Positions 54,116 to 63,296 of a stretch of DNA of 64,000 nt are shown piece after piece; positions within the stretch are counted from its first letter, which is position 1; every line of letters begins with the position of its first letter. The position numbers and the translations under genes are program-made. This DNA is from Sphingobium naphthae (GTDB lineage: Bacteria; Pseudomonadota; Alphaproteobacteria; Sphingomonadales; Sphingomonadaceae). The notes under the pieces were generated by a model. It was not told the DNA's origin. It worked only from the letters and a program-made list of their open reading frames with translations, and did no database searches. The stretch lies in NCBI RefSeq assembly GCF_020782235.1, contig NZ_JAJGNO010000012.1, forward strand, positions 92,201 to 156,200, written 5' to 3'.

Positions 54116-55233
54116 CGCGCCTCCCGAATGGCGGCGTTCGCCCGATGCAGCAGCCCGCCGATCACGCTGACCATGCCATGTTCGTCGGGGCTGTTGTCGC
54201 TGGAGCGCAGCCCGTCATTGGCCGACCAGCTGAGATCGCGGGACGGCAGCTGCGTCGTGGGCGCTCGTTCCAGCCCGAAGAAGCCATTGCTGCCCGCCAC
54301 CGGATCTCCATCCACCACATAGGCCCGGACATGCTGGTCCAGCCCTTCGCGATCGATAGTATAGCGTTCGAACAGCTTCTCTTGCAAACCCAGCGGATTG
54401 AACACCGTCGCGGGCTTGCCGACCTGCGCGCCTTGCAGCGACGCCAGCGCGCCGCCCAGCGAATGACCGCTGAAGGCCACCCGTCCGCCGGTCGCGTCCG
54501 CCACCGCATCGGCATTGGCCAGCGCCAGGTCGGCCTGGCGCGTCTTGCTGCCGAAGATCAGCCCGCGATTGGTGGAACCGTCCGGCGATCCACGCACGAT
54601 GCCCCAGGGCGCCCAGCCATCGTCGGTGCCGCGATTGACGACCACATAGGTGTCGCTTTCGCTGTCATGATAGATGCGTGAATAGAGGCCGGCGCGATTG
54701 TCCCGGGCGGTGAAGCCAGGGAACTGGCGTTCCGCCTGGCGATCGGACAAAGCGGTGAAGCCGCGAGGCAAGAGGCTTGCGACACTTTGGTCTTCATAGA
54801 CGTCGATGTTGAGCAGCGCCCGTTCGCCCACTTGCTGCAACTCGGTCCGGGCGCTGCGCTCGGCAGGCGAGAGGGCGCCGCTGCGCAAGCTGGATTGATT
54901 GCCGTCCAGCTCGCGGCGGAAGGCGACGGCGATCGCGCGCCGCTCCGCGTCCGAAGGCCCGCCGCCGCCCGCCCGCAGCGCCGCGTCCATGGCGTCCGCG
55001 CGCGCCATCTCGCCCTGCTCGACCGGGGTCAGACGCGCCTCCAGCGCACCGCGCACGGCGTCTTCCAGCGCAGGGTCGTTCTGGCCGAGATCGCGCAGCG
55101 TCTGCGCCACATCCCGGGCGTCGGCGCCGGTGCGCAGCGCCGATACCAGCCCGTCCGCGATCCGGCCTGCGCCTGCCGGGGGTGCGCCAGTCGGCGCGTC
55201 AGTAGGCCTGATGCCGTCAACCGCTGCGAACAT
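54112..55233 (-). CDS. Class 3 lipase-domain protein, candidate antibacterial effector
   Basis: 373 aa without a signal peptide. Residues 1-150 are helical and Ala/Arg-rich with no known fold. From about 150 an alpha/beta-hydrolase of the lipase class 3 type appears: NRGTDDGWAPW (oxyanion Thr203 region), SGHSLGGALASLQG with nucleophile Ser258, Asp308 or Asp310 in VVDGDPV, and His352 in PDEHGMVS, a complete triad. The unannotated N-terminal half could be a secretion or delivery domain. Delivery by a type VI or IV system into competitor periplasm is proposed because of the coupled lipoprotein; no secretion genes are in the window. A housekeeping phospholipase is the alternative. Confidence 0.8.
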   Translation of the reverse strand: MFAAVDGIRPTDAPTGAPPAGAGRIADGLVSALRTGADARDVAQTLRDLGQNDPALEDAVRGALEARLTPVEQGEMARADAMDAALRAGGGGPSDAERRAIAVAFRRELDGNQSSLRSGALSPAERSARTELQQVGERALLNIDVYEDQSVASLLPRGFTALSDRQAERQFPGFTARDNRAGLYSRIYHDSESDTYVVVNRGTDDGWAPWGIVRGSPDGSTNRGLIFGSKTRQADLALANADAVADATGGRVAFSGHSLGGALASLQGAQVGKPATVFNPLGLQEKLFERYTIDREGLDQHVRAYVVDGDPVAGSNGFFGLERAPTTQLPSRDLSWSANDGLRSSDNSPDEHGMVSVIGGLLHRANAAIREAR

Positions 55234-55287
55234 GACCGTCTCCCGCGAAGTCCTGGCCCTTTCTAGGCCGGGCGAGCGCGGACCGAA

Positions 55288-55327
55288 CTAGTCGAAGCAG
55301 CTACAGCCCTAGTCGATGCGACTAGGG
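55288..55327. promoter_or_regulatory. CTAGTCG repeats and palindrome upstream of the lipase gene
   Basis: CCCTAGTCG-atg-CGACTAGGG (55307-55327) is a perfect 9-bp inverted repeat; another CTAGTCG lies at 55288-55294. It sits 55-95 bp upstream of the lipase start and 85 bp before csbD, a plausible operator for either. Confidence 0.5.
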
Positions 55328-55353
55328 AACATCGTTGCGGCTGCGTTCCGGCG

Positions 55354-55379
55354 GCAACCTTTGACCCGGCTGGTCCGTT
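55354..55379 (+). promoter_or_regulatory. Possible EcfG-type promoter of the CsbD gene
   Basis: GCAAC (55354-55358, one mismatch to GGAAC), 17-base spacer, CGTT (55376-55379), 33 bp before the csbD start. CsbD genes of this group are usually in the general stress regulon. Confidence 0.45.
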
Positions 55380-55412
55380 GAACCTGCAACCACCAAGCAC
55401 AGGAGACGTGAC

Positions 55413-55595
55413 ATGGGTGAACTGACCGACAAGGTGAAGGCTGCGGGCAACAAGGCCGCCGGCAGCGTTAAGGAAAGCATTGGTCGCAACAATGACGATC
55501 CGCAGCTGGAAGCCGAAGGCAAGGCGCAGAAGGCCAAGGGTTCGGCGCAGGACGTCGCAGGATCGGTGAAGGGCGCGCTCGGCGACGATATCTGA
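55413..55595 (+). CDS. CsbD-family stress protein
   Basis: 60 aa, hydrophilic with repeated motifs GxKAAGSVKE and KAKGSAQDVAGSVKG typical of CsbD. AGGAG precedes the ATG. Induced by general stress in many bacteria; molecular role unknown. Confidence 0.9.
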   Translation: MGELTDKVKAAGNKAAGSVKESIGRNNDDPQLEAEGKAQKAKGSAQDVAGSVKGALGDDI

Positions 55596-55612
55596 TCCAG
55601 GCCATCAAGGCG

Positions 55613-55650
55613 AAAAAAGGCCCCGCTCCCTCATGGAGCGGGGCCTTTTT
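55613..55650. terminator. Bidirectional terminator after csbD
   Basis: GGCCCCGCTCC (55619-55629), 5-base loop, GGAGCGGGGCC (55635-55645), with A-run before and TTTTT after. Serves csbD and the convergent AGCS transporter gene. Confidence 0.93.
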
Positions 55651-55663
55651 CATGAGCTCGTGC

Positions 55664-57031
55664 TCATCCGTTGCCGGATAGATAGGCCTTCACGTCCCGC
55701 CGCAATTCGCCCGCGCACAGATAGAGGGCGATGACATTGGGAATGGCCATCAGGAAGAAGCTGCTGTCGACGATGCCGACCACCCGGCCCAGGTCGATCG
55801 CGGCCGCCGGGGGCAGGGCGATGACGTAGAGAATCTTGTAGGTCCATTGCGCCCGTGACCCGTTGCCGAACAAATAGCCCCAGGCTTGCAGGCCGTAAAA
55901 GCCCCAGGCGACCAGCGTCGAATAGGCGAACAGGAACACGACCACCGCCAGCAGCCAGGGGAACCAGGGCGATACCTTGGCGAAGGCCGCCGACGTGATC
56001 GCGATGCCCTCCAGCCCGCTGTTCCACGTGCCGGCCACTACCAGCGCCAGTCCGCCCAGCGCGCAGACGATCATCGTGCCGAGCAGCGGCTCCAGCAGCG
56101 CGACCAGCCCCTCCGACACAGGATGCTGGGTCCGCGCCAAGCTGTGCGCCATCACCGCCGACCCGACGCCCGCCTCGCTGGCGAAGACCGCACGCCGCAT
56201 GCCGGCGACGAAGGCGCCGACAGCGCCGCCCGTGGCCGCGTCGCCCGACCAGGCGCCGTTCCAGATCAGCGCCAGCGCGGCGGGAATATCGGCGACATGC
56301 AGGATCAGGATGGCCGAGACGCCGCCCAGATAGACGGCGACCTTCAGCGGCGTCAGCCGCTTCGACACTTCGCCGAGCCAGGCCGCGCCGCCCAGCGTCA
56401 CCAGCGCCACGGCGCTGGCGATGAAGACGCCATAGGCCCAGCCATTGGTCATGCCGGTGACGACCTTTACCTGCGCGAAGCTCTGGTTGACCTGCACCAT
56501 CGGGATCGCCCCGAACAGCGCGAAAAAGGCGTAGGCGCCGCCCAGCGCCAGGCCCAGCCGGGGCCAGCCCCGCGCCGCGCCCACGGCCTTGAGCACATAC
56601 ATCGGGCCGCCATGGACATGGCCGCGATCGTCGAACACGCGATATTTGAGGCCCAGCGTCACTTCGGCCATCTTCACCGTCATGGCGAACCAGCCGATGA
56701 TAAACATCCACAGGATCGCGCCCGGGCCGCCCATGGTCAGCGCCACCGCGACGCCGGCGATGTTGCCAAGGCCGATCGTGCCCGACAGGGCCGTCGAGAG
56801 AGCGGCCCACTGGCTGACGTCCCCCTTGGCCTCGCCTTCATGCGGCTGAGTCCGCAGGATGCGGATGGCGCGCCCGACCTGCGTCACATTGGGAAAGCCC
56901 AGCCACAGGGTGAAGAACAGCATCGGCAGCGCCAGGTAGAGCACGATCAGTTCGATCTGCGCGCCGAAGAGCGGCACCTTGAAAAAGACGGCGTCGGACA
57001 AGCCGTCGACGAAGGCGTTGAAATTTTCCAT
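55664..57031 (-). CDS. Sodium:alanine symporter (AGCS family)
   Basis: 455 aa from ATG 57031. About eleven transmembrane helices; TALSGTIGLGNIAGVAVALTMGGPGA is the AGCS signature and GWAYGVFIASAVALVTLGG and SEAGVGSAVMAHSLA follow in order. Takes up alanine, glycine or related amino acids with Na+. Divergent from glmM. Confidence 0.93.
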   Translation of the reverse strand: MENFNAFVDGLSDAVFFKVPLFGAQIELIVLYLALPMLFFTLWLGFPNVTQVGRAIRILRTQPHEGEAKGDVSQWAALSTALSGTIGLGNIAGVAVALTMGGPGAILWMFIIGWFAMTVKMAEVTLGLKYRVFDDRGHVHGGPMYVLKAVGAARGWPRLGLALGGAYAFFALFGAIPMVQVNQSFAQVKVVTGMTNGWAYGVFIASAVALVTLGGAAWLGEVSKRLTPLKVAVYLGGVSAILILHVADIPAALALIWNGAWSGDAATGGAVGAFVAGMRRAVFASEAGVGSAVMAHSLARTQHPVSEGLVALLEPLLGTMIVCALGGLALVVAGTWNSGLEGIAITSAAFAKVSPWFPWLLAVVVFLFAYSTLVAWGFYGLQAWGYLFGNGSRAQWTYKILYVIALPPAAAIDLGRVVGIVDSSFFLMAIPNVIALYLCAGELRRDVKAYLSGNG

Positions 57032-57141
57032 CGCGCCCGGATGCCGCCGGATGGGTGGATTGTCGATCAAAGATTGCTATGGGCCGGTAAGGATAGACTC
57101 TGGAGCGCAAGGCTCTTCCGGCCCCAAGCGGCGAGGGACAT

Positions 57142-58482
57142 GTGAGCAGGCAATATTTCGGCACCGACGGCATTCGCGGACGCACCAACCAATGGCCGAT
57201 GACGCCGGACTTGGCGATGAAGGTCGGCATGGCCGCCGGCACGCATTTCCAGCGCGGCAGCCATCGCCACCGCGTGGTGATCGGCAAGGATACGCGGCTG
57301 TCGGGCTATATGGTGGAAAATGCGTTGGTGGCGGGCTTTACCGCCGTCGGCATGGATGTGGTGCAGTTCGGGCCGATACCGACACCGGCCGTCGCGCTGC
57401 TCGCCCATTCGATGCGTGCGGATCTGGGCGTCATGATCTCGGCCAGCCACAATCCCTATTTCGACAATGGGATCAAGCTGTTCGGCCCCGACGGCTACAA
57501 GCTGTCGGATGAGGATGAGCTGAAGATCGAGGCGCTGCTGGGCCAGAGCATCGAACTGGCCCCGTCCAAGGATATCGGCCGGGCCCGCCGCGTGGAGGAT
57601 GCCCGCGGACGCTACATTCATGCGGTCAAGTCGAGCTTTCCGGCCGACCTGCGCCTCGACGGGCTGAAGATCGTGGTCGATTGCGCCAATGGCGCCGCCT
57701 ATCAGGTTGCGCCATCCGCTTTCTGGGAGCTGGGCGCGACCGTGGTGGCGATCGGCGTCACGCCCAATGGCACGAACATCAATGATGGCTGCGGCTCGAC
57801 CTCTCCCATGCTGCTGCAGGAAACGGTGGTGTCGTCGGGCGCCGACATCGGCATTGCGCTGGATGGCGATGCCGACCGGCTGATCGTGGTCGATGAAAAG
57901 GGCAGGCTGGTCGATGGCGACCAGATCATGGCGCTGATCGCCGCCAATTTCATGGCGGCCGGCACGCTGCGCGGCGGCGGGCTGGTGGCGACGGTCATGT
58001 CCAACCTTGGCCTCGAGCGGTTCCTGGCGGACAAGGGCATCGGCCTGGAGCGCACCAAGGTGGGCGACCGCTATGTGCTGGAACGAATGCGCGAGGGCGG
58101 CTTCAATGTCGGCGGCGAGCAATCGGGCCATATGATCCTGTCGGATTATGCGACGACCGGGGACGGCACGGTGGCGGCGCTACAGGTGCTGGCGGCCCTT
58201 GTGCGATCGGGCAAGCCGGCGAGCGAGACGCTGCACCAGTTCGACCCGGTCCCGCAACTGCTCAAGAATGTCCGCTTCGCTGGCGGCAAGCCGCTGGAGC
58301 ATGCGGATGTGAAGCGCGTCATCGCGCAGGCGGAGGCCGAACTGAATGGCGTGGGCCGCCTGGTCATTCGCCCGTCGGGCACCGAACCGGTCATCCGCGT
58401 CATGGCCGAAGGGGATAGCGAGGATCAGGTCAAGGACGTGGTCGAGCGCATCTGCGCCGCGGTCGAGAAGGCGGCGGCCTGA
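57142..58482 (+). CDS. glmM: Phosphoglucosamine mutase
   Basis: 446 aa from a GTG start. FGTDGIRGR at the N-terminus, the phosphorylated Ser102 in [13 protein letters not shown], metal loop DGDADRL and C-terminal [12 protein letters not shown] define GlmM. Converts glucosamine-6-P to glucosamine-1-P for UDP-GlcNAc. First of four overlapping genes (glmM, DUF1272, thiD, rnhB). Confidence 0.97.
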   Translation: MSRQYFGTDGIRGRTNQWPMTPDLAMKVGMAAGTHFQRGSHRHRVVIGKDTRLSGYMVENALVAGFTAVGMDVVQFGPIPTPAVALLAHSMRADLGVMISASHNPYFDNGIKLFGPDGYKLSDEDELKIEALLGQSIELAPSKDIGRARRVEDARGRYIHAVKSSFPADLRLDGLKIVVDCANGAAYQVAPSAFWELGATVVAIGVTPNGTNINDGCGSTSPMLLQETVVSSGADIGIALDGDADRLIVVDEKGRLVDGDQIMALIAANFMAAGTLRGGGLVATVMSNLGLERFLADKGIGLERTKVGDRYVLERMREGGFNVGGEQSGHMILSDYATTGDGTVAALQVLAALVRSGKPASETLHQFDPVPQLLKNVRFAGGKPLEHADVKRVIAQAEAELNGVGRLVIRPSGTEPVIRVMAEGDSEDQVKDVVERICAAVEKAAA

Positions 58483-58706
58483 TGTTGCGGATGCACCCCG
58501 ATTGCGAGCGCTGCGGCACGGACCTGCCGGCGGATGCGCCCGGCGCGTTCATCTGCTCGTTCGAATGCACCTTCTGCGCGCCTTGCGCCGAGGCGCTGGA
58601 CGATCGATGCCCCAACTGCGCCGGCGAGTTGATGGACCGCCCGACCCGCGTCGGCCAGGCGCTGGCCGATCATCCCGCCTCGTCCGAGCGTCGCCACAAG
58701 CCGTGA
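58482..58706 (+). CDS. DUF1272 zinc-ribbon protein
   Basis: 74 aa with the family's cysteine pattern: CERCGTDLP, FICSFECTFC, CAPCAE... and CPNCAGELMDRP. Eight or so Cys bind one or two zinc ions. Starts on the last base of glmM and ends inside the thiD start. Function unknown; association with thiD/glmM is positional. Confidence 0.85.
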   Translation: MLRMHPDCERCGTDLPADAPGAFICSFECTFCAPCAEALDDRCPNCAGELMDRPTRVGQALADHPASSERRHKP

Positions 58707-59464
58707 GGCCCGCGCGCATCCTCATCATCGCCGGGTCCGACAGCGGCGGGGGCGCCGGTATCCAGGCCGACCTCAAGACCGTGACGATGCTCGGCGGCTT
58801 CGGCATGACCGCGATCACCGCCATCACCGCGCAGAACACGCTGGGCGTCCAGGCCGTCCATCCCATCCCCACCGACATGGTGCTGGCGCAGATCGACAGT
58901 TGCATCAGCGACATCGGCGTGGACGCGGTGAAGATCGGCATGATCGGATCGGCCGACACCGCCATCGCCGTTGCCGCGCGATTGGCGGCATTGGACAATG
59001 TGCCGATCGTGTTCGATCCCGTCATGGTGGCGACCAGCGGATCCCTGCTGGCGGACGATGCGACCATCGCGGCGTTCGAGAGGCTGATGGCGATCGCCAC
59101 GCTCGTCACGCCCAATATCCCCGAACTGACGGCGCTGGGCGGCGATTCGATCGCGGTGCGCTTTGGCACCCATGTCCTTGCCAAGGGCGGCCATGGCGAG
59201 GGGCCGATGCTGACCGACCGCCTCCTCGGCCCGTACGGCCTGCTCAAAGCGTGGAGCAACAGTCGCATCGATACGCCGCACAGCCATGGCACGGGCTGCA
59301 CCCTGGCCAGCGCCATCGCGACGGGCCTTGGACAGCAGCTCGACCTTGTCCCGTCGATCGAGCGGGCCCGCCAATATGTGCGGGAAGCGCTGGCGCTGGC
59401 GCCCGGTTTCGGCAGCGGCCATGGGCCGATGGGCGCTCCGCTTGGCTTTCATGCCCATGCCTGA
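58703..59464 (+). CDS. thiD: Hydroxymethylpyrimidine (phosphate) kinase
   Basis: 253 aa from GTG 58703 (GTGA overlap), the start that places the conserved ILIIAGSDSGGGAGIQADLK at residue 5. VKIGMIGSADTAIAVA, FDPVMVATSGSLL and the anion hole HGTGCTLASAIAT are ribokinase-family ThiD motifs. Phosphorylates HMP-P for thiamine synthesis. Confidence 0.95.
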   Translation: MRPARILIIAGSDSGGGAGIQADLKTVTMLGGFGMTAITAITAQNTLGVQAVHPIPTDMVLAQIDSCISDIGVDAVKIGMIGSADTAIAVAARLAALDNVPIVFDPVMVATSGSLLADDATIAAFERLMAIATLVTPNIPELTALGGDSIAVRFGTHVLAKGGHGEGPMLTDRLLGPYGLLKAWSNSRIDTPHSHGTGCTLASAIATGLGQQLDLVPSIERARQYVREALALAPGFGSGHGPMGAPLGFHAHA

Positions 59465-60056
59465 CTTCTCGCATGAGCATCGCCATCATCCCGGTCTGGT
59501 CGCCGGCGTTGACGAAGCGGGCAGGGGGCCGCTGGCCGGGCCGGTGGTGGCGGCCGCCGTCATCCTGCGCGTCGACGATTGCCCGGACGGCCTGAACGAT
59601 TCCAAGCAGCTGAGCGCCAAGAAGCGCGCCGAGCTGGAGGCGCAAGTCAAGGCGCGGGCGCTGTGCTGGGGCATCGGCGTCGCGAGCGTTGCGGAGATCG
59701 ACGAGATCAACATCCTCTGGGCGACGATGCTGGCCATGACGCGCGCGGTCGAGGCGCTCGAGCATGACTGCGCGCATATATTGGTGGACGGCAATCGTTG
59801 CCCCAGCTGGCGCTGGGCGTCGACGGCGGTGGTGGAGGGCGACGCCAAATGCCTGTCCATCGCTGCGGCATCGATCCTGGCCAAGGAAGAGCGCGACCGG
59901 ATGATGATCGCGGCCGCGGCGGACCATCCGCATTATGGCTGGGAAAGCAACAAGGGCTATGGCAGCGCGCATCATCTGGCGGCGCTGCGCGAACATGGCC
60001 CGACGCCCTTGCACCGCCGCAGCTTCGCCCCGGTCGCGCAACTCGCCCTCCTCTGA
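59457..60056 (+). CDS. rnhB: Ribonuclease HII
   Basis: 199 aa from ATG 59457, overlapping thiD by 8 bp. Catalytic DEAGRGPLAGPVV (Asp/Glu pair), LVDGNRCP and the late Asp in VVEGDAKCLSIAAASILAK complete the DEDD-type site. Removes RNA from DNA-RNA hybrids and single ribonucleotides. Confidence 0.96.
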   Translation: MPDFSHEHRHHPGLVAGVDEAGRGPLAGPVVAAAVILRVDDCPDGLNDSKQLSAKKRAELEAQVKARALCWGIGVASVAEIDEINILWATMLAMTRAVEALEHDCAHILVDGNRCPSWRWASTAVVEGDAKCLSIAAASILAKEERDRMMIAAAADHPHYGWESNKGYGSAHHLAALREHGPTPLHRRSFAPVAQLALL

Positions 60057-60140
60057 TTGAAACTGTGCCTGAGCGGGACGTGGTTGGCCCATGGGGCGGG
60101 ATGGGCTGGCGTTCGACCGGGTCATGGTTAATAAAGCCTT

Positions 60141-60785
60141 ATGCATCTGCATCGGCTGTTCCTGCTTCTCCCCCTGCTGCTGGCGACGGCGCCCGCCGGC
60201 GCGCAACATGCGCAGGACATACCGCTGGCACCCGGCGGTTATCGCTGGATGGACGAGGGCGGCATAGGCGGGCCGCTCTACATGGTCATCAGCATCGAGA
60301 AGCAACGAGTCCATGTCTATCGCGGCGACCGGCTGATCGGCGTCGCCAGCGTGTCGACGGGCATGAAGGGGCACCGCACGCCGACCGGCGCCTATCCCAT
60401 CCTGCAGAAACGGCAATGGCATCGCTCCAACCTGTACAGCAATGCGCCCATGCCCTTCATGCAGCGGCTGACCTGGGACGGGATTGCGCTGCATGCCGGC
60501 CATGATCCGGGCTATCCCGCCAGCCATGGCTGCATTCGCATGCCCTATGCCTTCGCGCGACAACTTTTCGCGCTGACCCGGATCGGGACGCTGGTGGAAG
60601 TGACGCAGGGGCGGCTCAGCGCCGCGCTTCAGCTCGATCCGCTCGTCGTGAGCGATCCCGGCAGCACCGTCGTCAGCTTCGAGTCCGGCCTGCTCCCCCG
60701 CCCGGAGGCTTCCGCTCCGGTTCCGCAGGCGGTGCCGCTGCTGGCGATCGACCCCGCGATTTTCCGGCCGCGCCTGCGCCGATAG
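60141..60785 (+). CDS. L,D-transpeptidase, YkuD domain
   Basis: 214 aa. Signal peptide LHRLFLLLPLLLATAPAGAQ, then the YkuD domain with HAGHDPGYPASHGCIRMP: His119, His129 and nucleophile Cys131. Cross-links peptidoglycan or anchors proteins in the periplasm, beta-lactam tolerant. Pro-rich C-terminal tail of about 50 residues. Confidence 0.92.
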   Translation: MHLHRLFLLLPLLLATAPAGAQHAQDIPLAPGGYRWMDEGGIGGPLYMVISIEKQRVHVYRGDRLIGVASVSTGMKGHRTPTGAYPILQKRQWHRSNLYSNAPMPFMQRLTWDGIALHAGHDPGYPASHGCIRMPYAFARQLFALTRIGTLVEVTQGRLSAALQLDPLVVSDPGSTVVSFESGLLPRPEASAPVPQAVPLLAIDPAIFRPRLRR

Positions 60786-60849
60786 TCCGGATATTTGCGT
60801 CGGCGCGCCTTTGTCCGCACAAGGGGCGACCCAGGCGGAAGGAGCACAG

Positions 60850-62112
60850 ATGCAGGCCAGCGAAATGTCGAGGCGATCGCTGGCGGTAGCGATCCTGTCC
60901 ACCATCGTCGAATGGTATGATTTCACACTCTACCTGTATGTCGCGACGTTGCTGTCCCGCATATTCTTCGGCGGTGGCGCGACGGGTCTGGGGGAGACGC
61001 TGGCCGGCTTTGCCCTGGCCTATGCGATGCGTCCCTTTGGCGCGATCGTCTTTGGCCATATCGGGGATCGTCACGGGCGGCGGCTGACGATGTTGTTGTC
61101 GATGGGGATGATGACGGCGGCCATGCTCGCAACGGCGCTGCTGCCGACCCAGGCGCAGGTCGGCCCGGCCGCGGGATGGATGCTGCTGGCTCTGCGGTGC
61201 CTGATGGCCTTTTCGGTGGGCGGGGAATATACCGGCGTCGTCGCCTATCTGATGGAAGGCGCGCGTGCTCGGCGCCGCGGCTTCGTGGCGTCGCTGGCAT
61301 CCGCGGCTAGCGAGATTGGCGCGCTGCTGGCCGCCGGCGTGGCCGCGGCGACGGTGGCGCTGATGGATGACGCCAGCCTGGCGGAGTGGGGCTGGCGCAT
61401 CCCCTTCTTCGTGGGCGCCGGCATGGCGGGGCTGGTGCTGCTGGCCCGGTCGACGATGGAGGAATCGCCCGACTTCCTGCGGCAGCAGGCGCAATCCAGG
61501 GTTCCGCGCAATCCGCTGCGCCAGAGCCTGACTCGCCATCGCTTGCCGATCCTGCGCGGCTTTGCGATCTCGGCTTTGGGCTCGATCACTTATTATGTCG
61601 GCATCACCTATGTGCCGAGCTTCCTGACCGGGACGGGCGCGATGGCGGAAGGGGCGGCGCTGTGGCTGTCGACGGCGGCGGCGCTGGTCGTGATCCTGGT
61701 CACGCCCTTCACTGGCCTGCTCGCCGACCGGATCGGCCGCAGGCCGGTGCTGCTGTCGCTCGGCATGGCGGGAGCGGCCTTGCCGATGCCGATGTTCCTG
61801 CTGATGACGGGCGGGGGTGGCGGCGCACTGCTGGGCGCAGTCATGCTCGCTGCGCTGGGTGGCGCGGTCAGCGCGGTGGGCGCGGTCACGACGGCCGAGC
61901 AATTTCCAGGCGAGGGACGGCTTACCGGCCTGGCGCTCGGCGCGACGACGGCAACCGCCCTGTTCGGTGGGCTGACGCCGTGGCTGGCGCATTGGCTGAT
62001 CGCCCGGACAGGCTGGACGCTCGCGCCCGGCGCGATGATCGCGATCGTCGCCCTGGCCGTGCTGCCCGTGCTGCTGCGGCTGCCGGAGACGGCCCCGGCG
62101 CGGCTGGAATGA
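60850..62112 (+). CDS. MFS transporter, metabolite:H+ symporter (MHS) type
   Basis: 420 aa from ATG 60850 with GGAAGGAG upstream. Twelve helices; IVEWYDFTLYLYVATLLSRIFF and GHIGDRHGRRLTM are the MHS/ShiA-ProP signature. Likely imports an organic acid, osmolyte or shikimate-like compound. It is the last chromosomal-type gene before the mobile region. Confidence 0.9.
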   Translation: MQASEMSRRSLAVAILSTIVEWYDFTLYLYVATLLSRIFFGGGATGLGETLAGFALAYAMRPFGAIVFGHIGDRHGRRLTMLLSMGMMTAAMLATALLPTQAQVGPAAGWMLLALRCLMAFSVGGEYTGVVAYLMEGARARRRGFVASLASAASEIGALLAAGVAAATVALMDDASLAEWGWRIPFFVGAGMAGLVLLARSTMEESPDFLRQQAQSRVPRNPLRQSLTRHRLPILRGFAISALGSITYYVGITYVPSFLTGTGAMAEGAALWLSTAAALVVILVTPFTGLLADRIGRRPVLLSLGMAGAALPMPMFLLMTGGGGGALLGAVMLAALGGAVSAVGAVTTAEQFPGEGRLTGLALGATTATALFGGLTPWLAHWLIARTGWTLAPGAMIAIVALAVLPVLLRLPETAPARLE

Positions 62113-62122
62113 TGTGGAAAGC

Positions 62123-62138
62123 TGGTGACCCCTACGGG
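62123..62138 (+). repeat. 16-bp tRNA-Glu-3'-end-like fragment (possible att remnant)
   Basis: TGGTGACCCCTACGGG; its reverse complement CCCGTAGGGGTCACCA matches the 3' end of alphaproteobacterial tRNA-Glu as I recall it. The T-loop beyond it is not preserved, so no tRNA is encoded. It lies 10 bp after the last chromosomal gene and before the IS region. Confidence 0.4.
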
Positions 62139-62298
62139 CACCCGGGTGCCGTGGCAAGGTATTAAATACGCTTCGATCTTTGCTCAAAGCACATGCCGCA
62201 TACCATCACAAGTGCCATCTGTCCAGTGGGATTCCATGGACCTGAATGACGTCGCCGGAGCATGCAAATCATACGAGGCATCTCCAGCTTCAAGTATG
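62139..62298. other. Low-GC spacer without recognisable genes
   Basis: 160 bp of visibly lower GC than the preceding 50 kb, between the att-like fragment and the IS3 remnant. Nothing coding supported on either strand. Confidence 0.4.
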
Positions 62299-62664
62299 TC
62301 AATGTTGTTGCCCCCTGAAGGTTTGACAGACCAACCTTCGTATGTCGGCGAGAGTTTCCGCGTCAGGCAATGGCGGGCGTCCACGACGACGCCGTTCTCC
62401 CGGCCGTTGCATTGCTGACAGATGCGGACGTAATATGCCGACAGCATCGGCAACCGCGCTCACTGTCCACCCTCGGGTCGCGAGGTCGAGCGCAACAGCC
62501 GTTTTTTTTGGGCCTGCGGCCCGGGTAACAGCCTCTCGCAGCAGTTCGTTTTCCATCGTCTTCTTGCCCAGCAGGCGCTGAAACTCGCTGGTGGTTTTGC
62601 CGCCCCCGGAAAGTTGATAGGAAAAGCAAATATTCTGCGAGCGACCCGGACTTGGCCCAAACTC
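62299..62664 (-). pseudogene. IS3-family transposase remnant
   Basis: A minus-strand frame reads, without an upstream start, through FQRLLGKKTMENELLREAV, the OrfA/OrfB junction typical of IS3 elements, then a basic GERRRRGRPPLPDAETLADI as in OrfB N-termini. Similarity stops at RRLV and the frame closes at 62299. The catalytic DDE domain is missing, so it is inactive. Confidence 0.6.
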
Positions 62665-62669
62665 CCCTT

Positions 62670-63222
62670 GGCAGGCATCATGAGCGCAACTGCAATGCTC
62701 TTATCACTGTCACTGGCTGCTCCATCCAGATGATCGACAGCACTTCTATCCGGGTGCCCCAACAGGCTGCGACGGCAAAAAGGGGGATCGAGATCATTGT
62801 CTCGGTCGCTCCCGAGGCGGGCTCACAACGACAATCCATGCCGTCGTCGATGCGCAAGGCCTCCCGATCCGGCTCGGCCTGACCGCTGGGCAAGCACATG
62901 ATGGCCAAGTCGCGGACGATCTGCTCAACCACCTCGGGCCGCACATGATCGTGCTCGCCGACAAGGCCTACGATGCTGATCGCACGCTGATCGAGGAGCA
63001 GGGCGCTACGCCCAACATCCCGCCAAAGAGCAACCGACGTTGGGAGCCCTGCTTCAGCAAGAGGCTCTATCGTGAGCGCAACCTCATCGAACGGTTCTTC
63101 TCCAAGCTTAAGCACTTCCGCCGCGTCGCCACCCGCTACGATAAGTTGGCGGGGAACTTCCTCGGGATGATCCAACTCGCCTCAATGCGGCTGTGGCTCC
63201 GCGCTTATGAGTCATCGTGTAA
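62670..63222 (+). pseudogene. IS5-family transposase remnant, frameshifted
   Basis: The DDE-domain start MIDSTSIRV (62730) is followed by a frame change in the run AAAAAGGGGG (62777-62786); the next frame continues with GDRDHCLGRSRGGLTTTIHA, VLADKAYDADRTLIEEQG and the catalytic Glu region YRERNLIERFFSKLKHFRR. One lost base explains it. OrfA and the N-terminus are absent. Dead IS. Confidence 0.8.
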
Positions 63223-63296
63223 TTGCGGCTGCTTCCCTCAGACCTCGGCAGAGGCGCACACTTCTGGTTGTCGAATCCTGAAGGAAGGAAGCAGCC

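Noticed and set aside
55327..55346. GGAAC-N13-CGTT upstream of csbD
   Set aside because: Spacer too short for EcfG; the GCAAC-N17-CGTT further down fits better.
60128..60142. CtrA full-site-like TTAA-N7-TTAT before the L,D-transpeptidase gene
   Set aside because: It overlaps the start codon and one half is imperfect; too weak to list.
62123..62160. A complete tRNA gene after the MHS transporter
   Set aside because: Only the 3' acceptor/T-stem part matches; the T-loop is replaced by GGCACCCGGGTGCC and no anticodon arm follows.
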